Of a stretch of DNA of 64,000 bases, positions 12,481 through 26,500 are shown one piece after another; within the stretch, counting starts at the first letter, position 1, and the number at the start of each line of letters is the position of its first letter. Source of the stretch: Antedon bifida. Its lineage: Eukaryota > Echinodermata > Crinoidea > Comatulida > Antedonidae. A program made the translations under genes and the position numbers. The stretch is taken from the NCBI GenBank assembly GCA_963402885.1, contig OY727098.1, positions 21,128,717 to 21,192,716 on the forward strand. The letters run 5' to 3'. Under the pieces are notes generated by a model, which ran no database searches, was not told the DNA's origin, and saw only the letters and a list, made by a program, of their open reading frames with translations.

Positions 12481-13364
12481 TGTATATGGCCTTGTTATTA
12501 ATATAATATATCATCCGAATTAAATAATTATCTTTCCAAGGGTAACCCACCACCTGGCAAGTTAGCTGATATTCCATAATATATTATATAATAAACAATA
12601 ACATACAGCCCGCATCATAATATCTACTACACACTTTAGTTATAAATTGTTAATACACATAATATAATTGATATAAAGACAAATCTAATAATATATAATT
12701 AAATATACCTATTTAAACGATTTTTTTTTCTATTTCAGTTTTTTTCTGAAACTATTTTCGAAATAAAATTAATTAAATTGAAATTGAAATAATGACCTGA
12801 GAAATTTGTAACTTAAAAATCAGAGCAAAACTCAATCATGCCTAATTAAAAGAGAATAAGATATGTTCCTTATTTATCCTGTCACGTTATATCACACAGA
12901 CGGTCGCTTTCTTTGGAAAACATCAACATATAATATTATTTTTACAAACGCCCTGCGACATTGTAGCAGCGAAAAAGTTGGTTAATTCACGTTGTTTATT
13001 GAAGCAGATTGTTGCATTACTAAAGTCCTTCAATACAAATATTGATACTTTAACAATTAATAAATACAATAATGAAGGCACTCGAAAACTGAGTGAAGTA
13101 CTTCTGGCATACCTCCGCCCACTGTTAAATTCCTCTACATAAGATTTCCCCTGAATATTTATATATATATTTTTTATTTCTGTGTCTTAATGACCATGGC
13201 CTTTTAAATTAATTTAAAAATAGGTTTTGGGCCTATTTCGTATAATTCCCTTTACAAATTAATGTTCTATAATATTCCTAATTTTCTAACAAAAATTGAG
13301 GGCGCTAAACATAAAGTTTACGAGATCGAAGGAAAAAACCACAGCCTTGGTGTCGTTTGCACGA

Positions 13365-13440
13365 CATGAGATGCATTGATGGATTCGAACCCACGACATT
13401 TATTAACACGGCCCTCAGTCGACCGAGCTAACTGGTCATG
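13365..13440 (-). repeat. tRNA-derived SINE-like sequence
   Basis: Minus strand: box A-like TAGCTCGGTCGA (13419-13430) and a perfect box B GGTTCGAATCC (13381-13391), spaced as in a tRNA. The acceptor stem does not close and no intact tRNA fold is evident. A polymerase III-type SINE head or tRNA pseudogene. Confidence 0.5.
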
Positions 13441-13518
13441 TTGTTTAAAAAAAGTTTAATACAAGCTTCGTTCCCTCAAGATGACGTTCATGAATATGCA
13501 TATTTATGACGCCACGAT

Positions 13519-13605
13519 GAATTACGTAATAGGTCTATTATGAATTACGTAATAGGCCTATTATGAATTACGTAATAGGCATATTATAAATCACGTAGGC
13601 CTATA
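13519..13605. repeat. 23-bp tandem repeat (3.7 copies)
   Basis: The unit GAATTACGTAATAGGCCTAT plus TAT is repeated at 13519, 13542 and 13565 with a diverged fourth copy to 13605. The unit contains the palindromes TTACGTAA and TAGGCCTA. Confidence 0.85.
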
Positions 13606-13629
13606 CATTGGCATCTGTACAGTCATGTA

Positions 13630-13700
13630 GTTTGTGACGTAATGGGTAATTCTCTGTTTCGAATACTCATCGCTCTAGCCCGGGTTCGAATCTCTAAGGA
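13630..13700 (+). repeat. tRNA-like box B remnant
   Basis: CCGGGTTCGAATCTCT at 13681-13696 resembles a tRNA T-arm. The upstream part is poorly tRNA-like, and a poly-T run follows. Probably a decayed SINE. Confidence 0.3.
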
Positions 13701-16128
13701 TTTTTTTTTTAATGGAAAATAAATATTGTTTTTCTTTTATTTTACAGAGAGATATTTAGAGTGTTAATTTAGGAAATAGGTAAGCTATCTTTGAGAGTCC
13801 TACCGTCACACAAATTTGGAAAAATAGAGCTGCTAGGTCCTCATAAATTGCACTTATAAAATAAAATAATCGTACTAGCTACCTAGCTTAAATTGTTTAC
13901 TTACTGCATACTGCGAAGACCTGAACTCCGGAGAGCTAGCTGATCATTATAGCGTCATTGTATGATCACGCTCTGGAATGCATCATTTGCATAAATCACA
14001 TGTGAGAAATTATTTCTTATGGTCGGATTTTGAACTGACTACTACATGACTACTATATGATTTGGGAAAGCAATAGAGAGGAAGAGTTTCATACAACTAT
14101 TTTTAAAACGCTTCCGGTGGCGGATTCTGGATTTTGAAATAGGTTGGGGGAAGGGGGTTGTTGGGTCTAACAACTGTTTTTTGGAAAAGTAGATTAGATT
14201 TTTAATTCTAAAAATCTCAAATGAAACACAAAACAGAAAAACTGAGTTTTTAAAGTTTATTAAACACAATGGACATGATGTTTATAGCAAAAATAAGTTA
14301 AAAAACAAAACATATAACCTTGCTTGCACAACTTTAAAATAATATGTCAATAAGTATCTTGTTTCATGATAACATCCTGTATTATTAACGTATACTTTAC
14401 ACTTTTACCTGCATGTCTGGCCAATAGATTTCCAATAATGAGTTCAATGGTGCAAGTCATGAGCTGAAAATAGAACATTTCATCTTTCACCAAAATTGTA
14501 TTGATTGAATTGTTTCGATACAATGGAAAACACAGATACGACCTCTGAGGTTTCATAATGATCAGCTGGATGGATCACCCTTATTAAATATGGCAACAAA
14601 CAACAACAAAAAAACAAGAAGGGTCGCGTACAAATTTAACGGGCATGTTAGAAAAGGGCTCAATGTATAGTAGTTATTGAAGAATCATGTGACCCACAAT
14701 CCTCCAATCAAGTGACAAGAATCCAACCAGGTGTTTTGTAAATATAACTTCATTTTCAGGGAATTAATCATTTGTTCATTATTAATACAAACAATGTAGA
14801 TTACTTATACGATTCCAAGATCATTATATTTGTTGGTGATTAGGACATTGTAAATATTAACAATAATTTAAACATTTAAATTGAATCTGTAAATCCTGAT
14901 GATGATGATGATGATTTCATACCGCACATATCATATCTAGAATGTGAAATATCAAATATCATTGAACTAGCAAAAACGTTAACAGTGTGTTGAAACCGGT
15001 GGTAATAACCTAGATATGAATGTCATTAATATTAACATTGTATAGGATACATATAAATGAAGTGCACAAAAATAAATACTGCATTTTTATGTAACCATAC
15101 TGACTTACATGTTGGTTAAAAATAAAAACAACATTGTACGGTATTGTCCACGACATTTGGTCAACGTTTTACAGTTGGTCTGTTTCTGTTTAAAATTAAG
15201 TTTGAAATACTTAATCTAACATTACATTAAATAAATATATTTTAAAAAATTAAATACATTTTTAGGCCTACAGAATAATACACACGTAGATGAATGGCGT
15301 CGGTGGTCTTATAAAGTGAGATGTTATTACCACAAGTAAAAAAAAACTCTACGCTAAATAAAGACGGGCTTGTAACTGTATATTAAATATAGCATTGTGT
15401 AATAATTATACATTTTAGATCATAAATATTTTTTTCCTTATTTTTTTTAGAGACAATACGATCCGGGACGCAATTTTTGTCACGGTACTTTCTTAGGCAG
15501 AAATAATACATAATATTAATTATTTTCTATTTCCTAAATAAATCTTAACAATAAACTGAAGCTATCACTGCACTCTAAACAATCTTTCCCAGTGACCTGA
15601 ATTCTATACCATTTATTGAGCAACACAGAAGATTGTTAGCACAACCTATTTGGTATGTGTCCATGCTTATTAGCGCCCTCTATAATGTCCTAACTTTTGC
15701 CAAAATCTCATTCATTATTTCTGCCCCAGACGTCAAGAAAAAAAAATCTTTTTAAAACCATCACCACTATTAGACATTTATTTTAATTCCAGTGTTTGAA
15801 CAATTACTGCTCCAAATTTTACAGATAATACAACAAGAATGTTGCCTCCGGTACTAGTTTACTAGTAAGTATAGGCCAAAATCGTTGCATCAGGCAGGCA
15901 GTTAACTAACACTTTGGCATAACATTATGTCCTATTTTATGAATGTTTTGTTGTTATTCATAAACATTAAGCACCTTAGTTATTGGACAAGGTGTATATA
16001 TTTATGGCAAACTGCCGAAAACAGGTTATACTGTGAACTAAACAGTTTTATTTTTATGTAAAACCAATGCTTTAGTCCCACTGAATTTGGTCGATATTCC
16101 ATTTCATTCCACTTCAACTGAGATCTAC

Positions 16129-16158
16129 CATGGAGTAATAATCTTACTCCATGGATCT
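16129..16158. repeat. Perfect short hairpin in the 3' flank of MAM-B
   Basis: CCATGGAGTAA, a five-base loop, then TTACTCCATGG. It lies about 0.6 kb downstream of the MAM-B stop codon, possibly within the 3' UTR. Function unknown. Confidence 0.6.
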
Positions 16159-16735
16159 ACAGTAGTTTCATTAACACTGTACATGCGATATTGATGAAAT
16201 TCATTCAAAGTCAGTCTTCGCTAAGTAAATACATTAAAGTATGCATAGCGAAAAAGGTTAACCATTACAATATTAAATGTTGTATTACTGACTATATATT
16301 GATAACATGTGAATGTTTTTAAAGATACAGCTACGATGTACTTGCAAGGTTCAACGGCTTATGCTAATGAAAACCGGCTCATCTGATTGGACACCAGCAT
16401 GAGTTTGTCGGCTCAATGTCATCTTGAACTCGTCCTCAATCTCGAAATTCCTACGCTCAGATAAAAATCATAATGTAATATAGGATTGTCATGTATGTAG
16501 GTAATCAGGATAACATGTTACAGTTATGTAAAATATCACTAATAGTACTTGCCGTTCGCTTGCGTCTGTTACATTAGCATTAACTTGCTCCACGCTAGCC
16601 ATGTGTACACATAATACAACTTTTCTTTGTGCCTAACAAATGACAAGCTACGAAGCCATTTCTTGCTGCTGACGTCAATGGTTATGTTTTGCTTCCTACC
16701 AGGAATTTCATATTCCCCATAACATACATATCATC

Positions 16736-17531
16736 TCAAACAAGAGAGTAGTCTAAAGTATTTTCAATATTAGTATGTGAAGGTGCTGAAAGATTATTAA
16801 GTTGTGTGTCAATTTGGTAGCCAGAAAAGCCCAAATCGTTAGGGCCTAAGCAACGATAGTCGTCTGAATCGGATTCATCCGCTTGGTAATCAGATAATCG
16901 AATACTATCTATTGTCTCTTCTTCCCGCGCACACAAATCTAAGTAACTATTAACATCCATTCTACTAGTAGCTTTTTCAGAGATAAAGTCCTCCTCGTCG
17001 TCTGCATGATAACTTTCTAGTTCATCTTGACCTGGTTGAACTGGCTCTGTATTTTCTTCCTTTTCGAGAACATAATATTCATGATATGGTTGAATATTAA
17101 ATTCACCATCTTTCTGATATGTGTCTCTTTGATTCGCTTGTGATATAACATCAGGAATATGATAATAACCAACTTGGTTTACTATATCCATCCCGTAAGT
17201 TGGATTAGCGCCAATTCTCCTTGTGGAATGTCTTCTAAACTGATCAGGATCCATATACACGGGCGGATCATAACTCCGCGCATGCGCCGGTACAGTGTTA
17301 CTATTAAAGTGAAGCGGAACTCTTTTAAAACTAGAAGTAGTGGAAATGTTTTGTAAAGACATATAAGCTGATGTGTCAACTTCAACTACACCAGTGCAAG
17401 CGACTTGTAGTTTGGTGTAGACGGACGGCACCGGACCTTGTAGCTCTACATAACCTGCAGGGTCATATAAATACGGGTTCATGACCCCGTCTACAGACGA
17501 TCCCGAAGATACCTCAAGTTCCTTACGTCTT
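16736..17531 (-). CDS. MAM-B last exon: 264-residue tail with ITAM and 20 tyrosines
   Basis: Reading starts with one base that completes an Arg codon from the transmembrane exon, the same phase as in MAM-A. The membrane-proximal YVELQGPVPSVYTKL (Y334/Y345, 17408-17452) fits YxxL-x7-YxxL, the ITAM consensus. Further motifs: SAYMSL (Y363, ITIM-like), YDPP and YMDP (Y394, Y399; YxxP, the pattern liked by Crk-type SH2 domains), VGYYHI (Y429), YYVL (Y459), YLDL (Y503) and LDYSLV at the C-terminus. Acidic residues flank many of them, as in tyrosine-kinase substrates. The ATG at 17482 is internal to the exon; the true exon begins at 17531. Confidence 0.9.
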
Positions 17532-20500
17532 CTAAAATATAAAAAAATAAGACATTAGCATTTACAATATGAATAAAAAAAATGTATATTAAAATCAGGG
17601 TGTCAATAAAATCGAGTAAGATGAATGGAACAGACAATCAAGATTACCGAAGATTGGAGAGTGGTCCTGTAATAATAACCCTGATAATAACAACATGTTA
17701 GAAATACAATATACTGTATTACCTATTCATGTATGTCATCGTTATCATCAATCCTTTTGTAAAAATTAATTTACTGGCAAACAATTGAATAGCAGATGTT
17801 AAGAAATATTGAAGTTGTAAAATCAGTTTCGCTTCAATGGGGCATAACGCCTCAGTAAATAGGAAGTCCCAGAGCACTAGAATGAATTAATTCCAAATAA
17901 TTATACAAAGCGTTTCTCTCTAAACAATTGTGCAGGCAGTTCGGGGAAAAAGAATTTAAAAAATCAGACACAGGGGCTGGCACAGAGAGCGACGCTATGT
18001 TAAAAGAGCTGTTCTTCTCGCTCTTCAACTTTCTCGAATGGATAAGGTATGGGAAACGTGCAGCTTAACAAAGTAACTGGAAGAAACAGCTCTGTCGATC
18101 CACATCAAAACACCAGTCTCTATGGCCGAAAAGTGGATGCTTTGGTTATTGGGGGTGAGGCAAGATTTGGTGGCGCGAGTGGCGTTAACACTATTGATAG
18201 CCTAATTTGGACCGGTAATTGCACTCTTCTCTACAAAGTACAAATTTAGTAAATACTAAAATATATGTCATTTTTGTCACCATATATATAACGGCATCAA
18301 GTTCAATACACATTTTAAACGTTATGGTAACGTAACGGAGACGTTTACTAAAAATGCGGCAACCATTCGTTAAGCATCAAACGATGCAACACCATCGGCC
18401 TATGCGCAGTACGCTGTTATTTCTAATGTATAAAATGCATTGAATTATTCGTGTACTTGCAATAATTGACAGTTTAGTTAAGTATAATACCATGAATTGT
18501 ATCGGGTGACAAACAATAATTAAGGAGTTTAGAATTTAGATTGCTACATAGTAGACCAGTAAACAGACGTTCAGCCATATAATAAAGTAATGTTAATGTT
18601 GGTATAATGTTCATATCATACATTTCATTACAAGATATTATGATGTAAACATTGATATGAATAATATTAGAAAAATAATGTAATCCAAGAATAAATAACT
18701 ACATATTAGTAATATTAATAATAATACAACAATGACTTATCTATAACATTAACACTTTACGCAATGTTCAAATGGTGCCCTCGGAATACTGCTATGAAAT
18801 TATCAATACATTTACATTAATGTACATTTTCTCTTCATACAAACGTCGTATCTAGATGAATGTCAATAGTAAGTTAAGATGTACCTAGTGACAGCTTCAG
18901 AATCGGTTGTATACACGTATATACGGACCAATAAGGAAGGCCTACAAGATGGCAAAAATAACCTTAAAAATCTAAAGGCTAAACGCGTATTGGGCTAAAC
19001 GTGTTGAAAACGTTGTTAGTATAGGCAACATGTTAACAAATCTAAACAGCTGGAAAATACTAAACATGTATCAAGGAAGTGGGTACATGATGCTATACGT
19101 TTAGAGTCTAAACACATGGACAGGCTTAGTATTTTATTTTACTATTTATTCCACATTTATTTAGTCATCAATTACATCATAATTGCAATACAACTGATAA
19201 CAAGGATCCTGCATAAAAAAGCTGTAGCTTCGTTTTTTTGTAGGACTCTTTTACATAAGAACAATATAAGTAACTGTGATAAAGGTTGGCAAGCTCGATG
19301 ATAATTTAACTAAACAATATAACTGGAGTTGAATCATTCAGTATTCTAAACAAACAAAAGTCAATAAATCATTTTTTTTTTTAATTGATTGGCAACATTT
19401 ATTCTCAAACGAAACTAATGTACCGACAAGACCATTGATGCCGAACAGTTTATGTTGATTGGAAAGTGTTGAAGTAAATTTAGGTGATAACTGAGGCGAG
19501 AGTATAGGCCTATTCTAGGAAGGGCGACACAAAAAAGACGTTGGCAACTAAAGCAATGCTAACTAATAATATAGAAACGATCTTATTTTTATTTTTAGTG
19601 ACACTATTCTAAGTAAACACTTAAGCTCTGTCTACACATTCAAACTTTATGTGACAAATTTAAACGGTTACTACACCGATCTACGGATTAGTAGTAGTAA
19701 GTACTGAGCACTCTGAATAAATAACATCACAATTTTATCATTTGATATATCTTTACAAAAAGAAAAACAAGATTTCAACTAGTTTTGGATAAACTGCTGC
19801 TAAAATATACCTCTATGTTTAGTTCCAATATCAGTTATCTAGATATACATGACTGACTACTGCAAGTCATTGAGATACGGTCTACGTGTATTAAATATGT
19901 TTATGGTATCTATGTCTACAGGTTATACAATGTAATTATAAAACGTGTTCTCGGTAGTTTAATCATTCGTTTTCGTTTCCATTAATTACAGTGAATTTCA
20001 TATAAACATGTATCTACCTATACAACTGACTTTATCCTTCTGAATTATATATACACATTGTACTCAAGTCAATGTGATACGATGTTTACGGTCATGATGA
20101 ACAATGGCAAACTGCAGTAATATTTTGAATATTAATTATCAAAATACAATACGACAATAGAAATGAGCACAGTTAGTATGAAATAAAATAGCATATGCTA
20201 AAAGCATTCTAATATATCACGAACATACTCAAATTTATATTTAATATCAACAGGAATGAATATTGGTTAATCCATTATTCTTGTAGATACCTTGTATAAA
20301 AAAATATCGACACAACTAATGAAAAGGTTTTAATTCCTTCTTGACCAAACCAAGGTTATTTTGATAAAAGTTCAATTTATTCATTAGCTGGTTAATTAGC
20401 TTTACGATCGATTTTAATCGCAGCGATCAACCTCAACGAATAGTTGTGTGTTTTGTTTGAATGATTGTAGACTAATAACGAGAATATGGTACTATTGTCA

Positions 20501-23500
20501 AATAAAATTTAAATTAAAAAAAATCGTATCGTATGTTGAAACATTTGTGTATAATAGAATGCTTTCTTTGTTTGATATAGTTAACATTTCCGGTTACTTT
20601 ATTGAAGGTTGTTTTTCAGATTACTCACACAAACTTCTAAATAGAATAATAATACACAACCAAATACAGTAGAGCTAGCAAAACAGAGCTGGAGGAGCAG
20701 AGTCTTCACATATGAAGTTGGCTCCAAATACGAAGAAGAAGAAGAGAAGACATGCTCTGGATTGGCACATTATTACAATATCGACAGGACCAACTGATTG
20801 TTTCATTGGACAAGGCGACTGACCAACCTGACCAACTCCCTGGCCGGAATATTACGACCACGTCGTTCATTTTAGAAACTAATCGAACATCCAGTCACTC
20901 AACGCTGCGCCACGAGACTACGCCACGTGACTACATGATTGAATTGGATTGGGTGGTGTGTATAAACATTGATTTGTCGTCACTTCTTCAAAATTGAAAT
21001 CTGGTCATGAATCAATATATCAACCGTCATCGCGTATAGCTATTTTCTGAATAAACATCATTAAGTACGAATCAAGACTAGATGCTAATTATTAAGAATC
21101 TTGTAAGAATATGCCTACAAGGCGTTGACTAATTGAATGCGTTGAGCTGTGATTTCAGGCGGATTGGCGCACACTCTATATTCTACTTCTTAGAGGTTGT
21201 ATTCATAGTAACCTATCGTTCGATGTTAAAAATCTATACTTTTCAAGCACTAAATGACCTTAGTTTAAAACCGTAAAATAGTTAAATTAAATACTACCGG
21301 AGGATATATTGAATACGACATACGAGGCTATACGTACTGCAACACGTACAAATATAAAATAACTAACTATTTTTCATTTATCTTATTATAGATTGTTTTA
21401 AATTTAAACCTATAATGTGACCCTTCGAGATAGAATATAATATTAGACGGAAGGGATATTCTGACTGAAACATAGCCTACTTACGTAATTTTTATTAGAC
21501 TGGAGGTCATTCTTATTTCTTTATACATCAATTAAACCCGATAAATTTTCTGAGGATGTAGTGTTAACAAATTATAATGAAATTTTAGAGGCCTACTATT
21601 TGACATAAAGTTGTTATGGAAACACCGTATTCATTAATACAAATAGATGCTGTGGAAGCACCTTATTCATTCATACAAATAAATGCTGTGGAAGCACCGT
21701 ATTCATTCACAGGCCTACAACTACGTTTTATTTGAAGAAATTGATTCACTTTTGTCGTAATAATCTGAACTGTCCTTTCGAAATTAACCCACCGCAGTTG
21801 TGTTATATGTAATACAATATTATAAAGAGCCCCAGGATATAAACAAAAGACAAAGTTGTACTTTATGTATCAAGTCAAAGTAATACAAGACTATACACGG
21901 CGCTTTAAATATGAACACATTATTAAAAAATTAGACCTGCATATAACTAAACATTACCATTACCGTTAGAAAATAGTCGATAAAATTGTATATGAAATTC
22001 GATCGTTTGTAATAGATTGTCTGTCAGATACAATTTATCATATCTAACCATGCCATTCAAATTTGACTCATGTATATAGGAAAGATATCATCAATTTTAG
22101 AAGCTGAATTATGTTTTACAAACTAGTAATTGATCAGGAGCGATGCATCTGAAATTTGTACATACTATTGGTAATCAATCTAAACACAAATAGAATGAGC
22201 ACTTCCCCTGTTATCAGTTATGTATAGGAAAATGGACACATTGATTTAAGGAGTAAGTTAGTATAGGCCTATTTAAACACTTTCAAAATGAGGATTTTGT
22301 TTTTCTTGTTTTTTTTTTAAAGTTAAATTAATTAAATTCTAGTTTAAATTGAGTCTACTATCCATGTATACATGTCAGAATACATGCTGATGTATGTTAA
22401 ATTATTATATATTTGCAGCATATATCACGTGTATACTGATTATAATTCGCTTGAAATTTCGACCATACATGCCGGTACATTAACAATGGTCCATACTTGC
22501 CAAATTGAAAATTGAAACTATATACACGACTGCCTACGGAATTATATAAAGTGATTGATCAGCATATATATTAGAAGTAACTTTGCTAAAACTACAAAGC
22601 TATTATACATACGAACGAATACATTTGTGTTATTTTACCACGGCAAATATGATATTGTTTAAGTAATGTTTTGACGTCCGTTTTTGTACATCTCAGTTTT
22701 TACTTTAAATATACAGATAACATACACCCACACGATCACACTAAGAAAAGTTCAGTGACACCGCGTTCTTCACATGTTATTATAACCAGAATTTCATTTT
22801 TCCTGGTTGCAACTAGATATTGCATGAATTAATTTCTAAGCTTAGGAAAGTTAATAACCATCCCACTTTGTAATTACCCGTCTACAGTTTACACATATCT
22901 AAATACACAGGTACACACGTGTGTATCTCTTTGAGTTATAGTGGATATATAATTGCTGCAAGACTGTATGCATTTTATGAAACCGTTTTAATATGTTCGT
23001 TATCAGGTAATATAGATGAATTACTCCAATAAACTATTCAATACAGTCTATACTGTAGGCCTAATGTAACTTTTCTATTTATATTAAAAATAATATGCAT
23101 TTGTTGTCCTTTATAAGGATATAACAAAATACTAAACATGCAAGTAATTACTTGTGCTTTATATTTTAATCAAAATTTTAATATTTTATTTTGTATTGTT
23201 TGTGCAGTTTGTTGGTAGTATAATGTTTCATGTACAATACAGTAAATTTTATGTTATTTCTTCAAAAGTATAGGATAAAGTAATAAGTTAATTAAGTTAA
23301 TTGACGTACTATATTAAGATTCAAATACATTTTTACACTTATTTATTTTTGTTATACGTAAAGTGGCCATTAACATATATTATATACTTCGTATCTTTAC
23401 ATGAAAAGTTATTTTCCATACATAGGCTATTAGAAATATTATATAAATGCTGCTCGGTTGTTAATCTCTTTTTAGCCATTTTTCATTTTGATAATTGCCT

Positions 23501-26500
23501 TCTAGTATAGAATGACTTTATTTTCGTAGGATATGATACGAATGAAAATCAATATATTGCTTACAATAATACAGTGCACTTATGCCTTTTATTACACATT
23601 CTTATACCCTGTACTATACTTATGGTCGGCTTATGGAATAACTTCATCGAACTCGGAAATATTACAGTAAGAGACCGATATTGTAAAAGTTACTTAGGGA
23701 AGATTAAGATACTAAATAAATCATTCAAAAGACAGATAACTCACTCACTCACTCACTCAGGAAAGATTAAAACTCAACAGAGAATAGTTAACGATGAAAA
23801 GTGATTTAGATTAATAAAAAAAGGACTTTGAATAGGCCATTTCGCAGTTTTAATAAAGTTAATCATTTCTGTAGAAGAAAACAACTTTAAAAAATAAACT
23901 TTTTAATTCAACTAAAACCCCATTGACTTCGAGCCAATTTGACTATTTTTTTATTTAAATTTTTCAGGTAAATCATTTTTTTTTATCCAATTTTGGTCAA
24001 AGTGAATAGCTATTAGGCCTATGTGAGATTAAAATGCAATATTCAACAAAAACATTTAAATTAATAAATATATATATATTTTTTAGAAGAACAATATAAA
24101 CTAGAATTTAATTCGTCACTTTGACGAATTATAGGTGATCATTTTTATAAATTTATTGACATTAATATTTTTTAAACATGCACGTATGTTAACATACGAT
24201 CGGAAAATGTTGATGTATGCCATCCTATTATACGCTTATAGTGCTTAGTTGTGCCTATTATATGTCATATCACATTATGTACAGTATACTGTATATCTAT
24301 ATACAGTGTAGCATTGGTGAAATTACGGACACACATCATGTTCTAAGTTTTTTGCACTGATGACATTATCAAAATAAACTTGTGGATACCAATATCGAAA
24401 GATAATGAATTGAGCAATAAAATATAACAATTAGAAGAAAATTTGGCACGTAGAAGCGCGGTGCGCGCTCTTCAAAATGTGTATAACTTTGACGAAAGAG
24501 ATGAAAAAACTACTTTTTAACTTCAACTGGCCATATGGTAACTTCATAACATTCGATAGGCTTAATTTTTATATGCATTCATATCTACATTTCACCAGCT
24601 CTCATAATAAGTTATAAACATCAAGGTCAACTTTAATTCAGAAGAGCTGTAAGGTATTCAAGTATACCTTGTAGGTGAAATTACGTAACCACCGTTATTT
24701 AAATTTTAAGACGTGATGACATCATCCAAATGAAAATATTGGCAACTCATAAGTAACATAATTGGTTGAGTTAGAATATATTAAAAATTTAAAGAAAATC
24801 GATCACAGATAAGCGAGTTGCGCTCTGTTGAATATGGTGGTCCATTACAAAAGGGGAAAAAACCCTATTTTAAAAATTCATGTGGCCAAATGATGACGTC
24901 ATACCATTTTGTACGTCTAATGTGTATATACATTTATATCTACAACTCATTGGCTTCTAGAATAAGTTAAAAAAATTGGGGGTCATCGTGCATTCTGAAG
25001 AGTTATATTAATTTTAAAAAGGCCTTATTTTTTACTATTTTTAGCACTTTTGTACAATTAATGTGCGCATTTTGTCATTTTTAACCTGCTCGTATAGCGT
25101 TATTTTAAGTCGGAACAGACTCAAATTTGGTGAATGTACTAAGGATGGTGAGTAGAATACGATTTGTAAAAAAAATTCATATTTTTTACGCATTTTAAGA
25201 ATTGCGCACGCAAAAACGCATTTTTGCGCAGTAATTTTTTGAAACACGCAAATGGCCTAACTCATGCTCTAAATTGATCAAAACTTAATTTTGAGCTTTT
25301 AAAAATCTTTACGCGCGATTTCACGTGCATGACCTTGGAAAATGTAAGTTTTTATTTGTTAATATTTTTATCCTTCACCTGAAGTTTACGTATAGTGAAT
25401 TTTATTGATATGTGATAAAGAGTTATGGAGATATGATTGATAGTGTGATTTCACAAAATCGCGTATTAATGACGTCACGGTTGAGTGATCACGCTGAAAA
25501 GCTTATTATGGCTAAGTTAAAGTATTTGAAAGACATTGTGAAATTTTTGTGATCATTGTTATTCAACTTTTTGAGATAATTGTTAAACAAAAGTGTACAG
25601 AAAGAAGAAGAATAATAATAATAATAACAATAATAATAAAGATTTTGTACAATAACAATAGGTGATCATTTTATTCTAAATGATCACCTAATTATCTTTA
25701 AGTAAAAGTCACCATTGCAAAGAGTGAATTTCCAAAATTGAAATTTTAAAGTTACCCGAGGAATATCACCATGGCAAGAGTTTCTCAAACTTGCCAATAA
25801 TTGGTAGGTTTTTCAAATATTTCAAGGAAATTGTGTTCTACAAAATCTCTAAAGGAATTGCAAGTTTTCTCCAAAACTCACAAGATATCTGTTAACGTAG
25901 TTTCCTCAAACTCATTAAGAGAAGAGAAAGAGAAAGTGAGTTTACTTTAAATTCACGCAGGGAGGAGTGGGATTCTCAAACATGCTAAGGAAACGGCGAG
26001 TTGCCAAATTTACTTTTATTGTATCATTGTTTATTTTCAAACTCACATTATTCAATAAAAGAAATATAATTTTTCTTAAATCACTTACCGTTTCCGTATA
26101 AAACAAATGAATCCCAAAATTACTAGTAAGAGTACTATTGAAAACACTGGTGCAGTCAGGCCTACAAGTAGTATTAATTTCTTTTCTGTAAATAGAACAA
26201 ATAGGAATAAAAGCAGGCATTCACACGCCAGATAACATAAGGTGTTTTCTGTATAAATAAAAAGCAAAGCAAGTGTTTACATTATAAACAATTAAGAGTG
26301 TTATAAATCATAGTTAATAGAATAAGTATTGTACATAACAGCATTCTTTAAAATCACAAATTCATTAAAATAAAAATAAATAAAACAAAATTGTTTACAA
26401 CAAAAACATAGCAACGAAAAGTGTTTTAAATGATAAAATAATATTTATCATTAATCAAAAACGTAAATGAATATCCATAATTAGAATTATATTATATAGA

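Larger units (their letters stand above)
11775..16735. other. Intergenic region between MAM-A (5' side) and MAM-B (3' side)
   Basis: No gene seen. It carries the MAM-A promoter region, a GTCGGT-type repeat (12387-12480), tRNA-like SINE pieces, a 23-bp tandem array, a fragment of a dispersed repeat (about 14685-14745), a (GAT)n microsatellite (14899-14918) and, near the right end, the MAM-B 3' flank with a perfect hairpin. ORFs of 61-75 codons here have no recognisable content. Confidence 0.6.
17532..26088. other. MAM-B intron 7 (8.6 kb) with no gene seen
   Basis: This intron separates the transmembrane exon from the tail exon. Contents seen: a 36-bp tandem repeat (21614-21712), an (ACTC)n stretch near 23741, a 1.56-kb inverted-end element (24133-25689) and ordinary AT-rich DNA. 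ORFs at 18049, 19116, 20448, 20752, 23301 and 23574 carry no recognisable motifs. Confidence 0.65.

Noticed and set aside
13519..13605. CRISPR-like array
   Set aside because: Units are directly adjacent without spacers in a eukaryotic context; a plain tandem repeat.
16736..17482. Stand-alone 248-aa protein starting at the ATG at 17482
   Set aside because: The frame continues upstream to a good acceptor at 17532-17533 and joins in phase to the transmembrane exon at 26089-26185; it is the tail exon of MAM-B.
18049..18249. Plus-strand 66-aa ORF with a VIGGEARFGGASG stretch
   Set aside because: Glycine-rich resemblance only; no family pattern and no exon signals.
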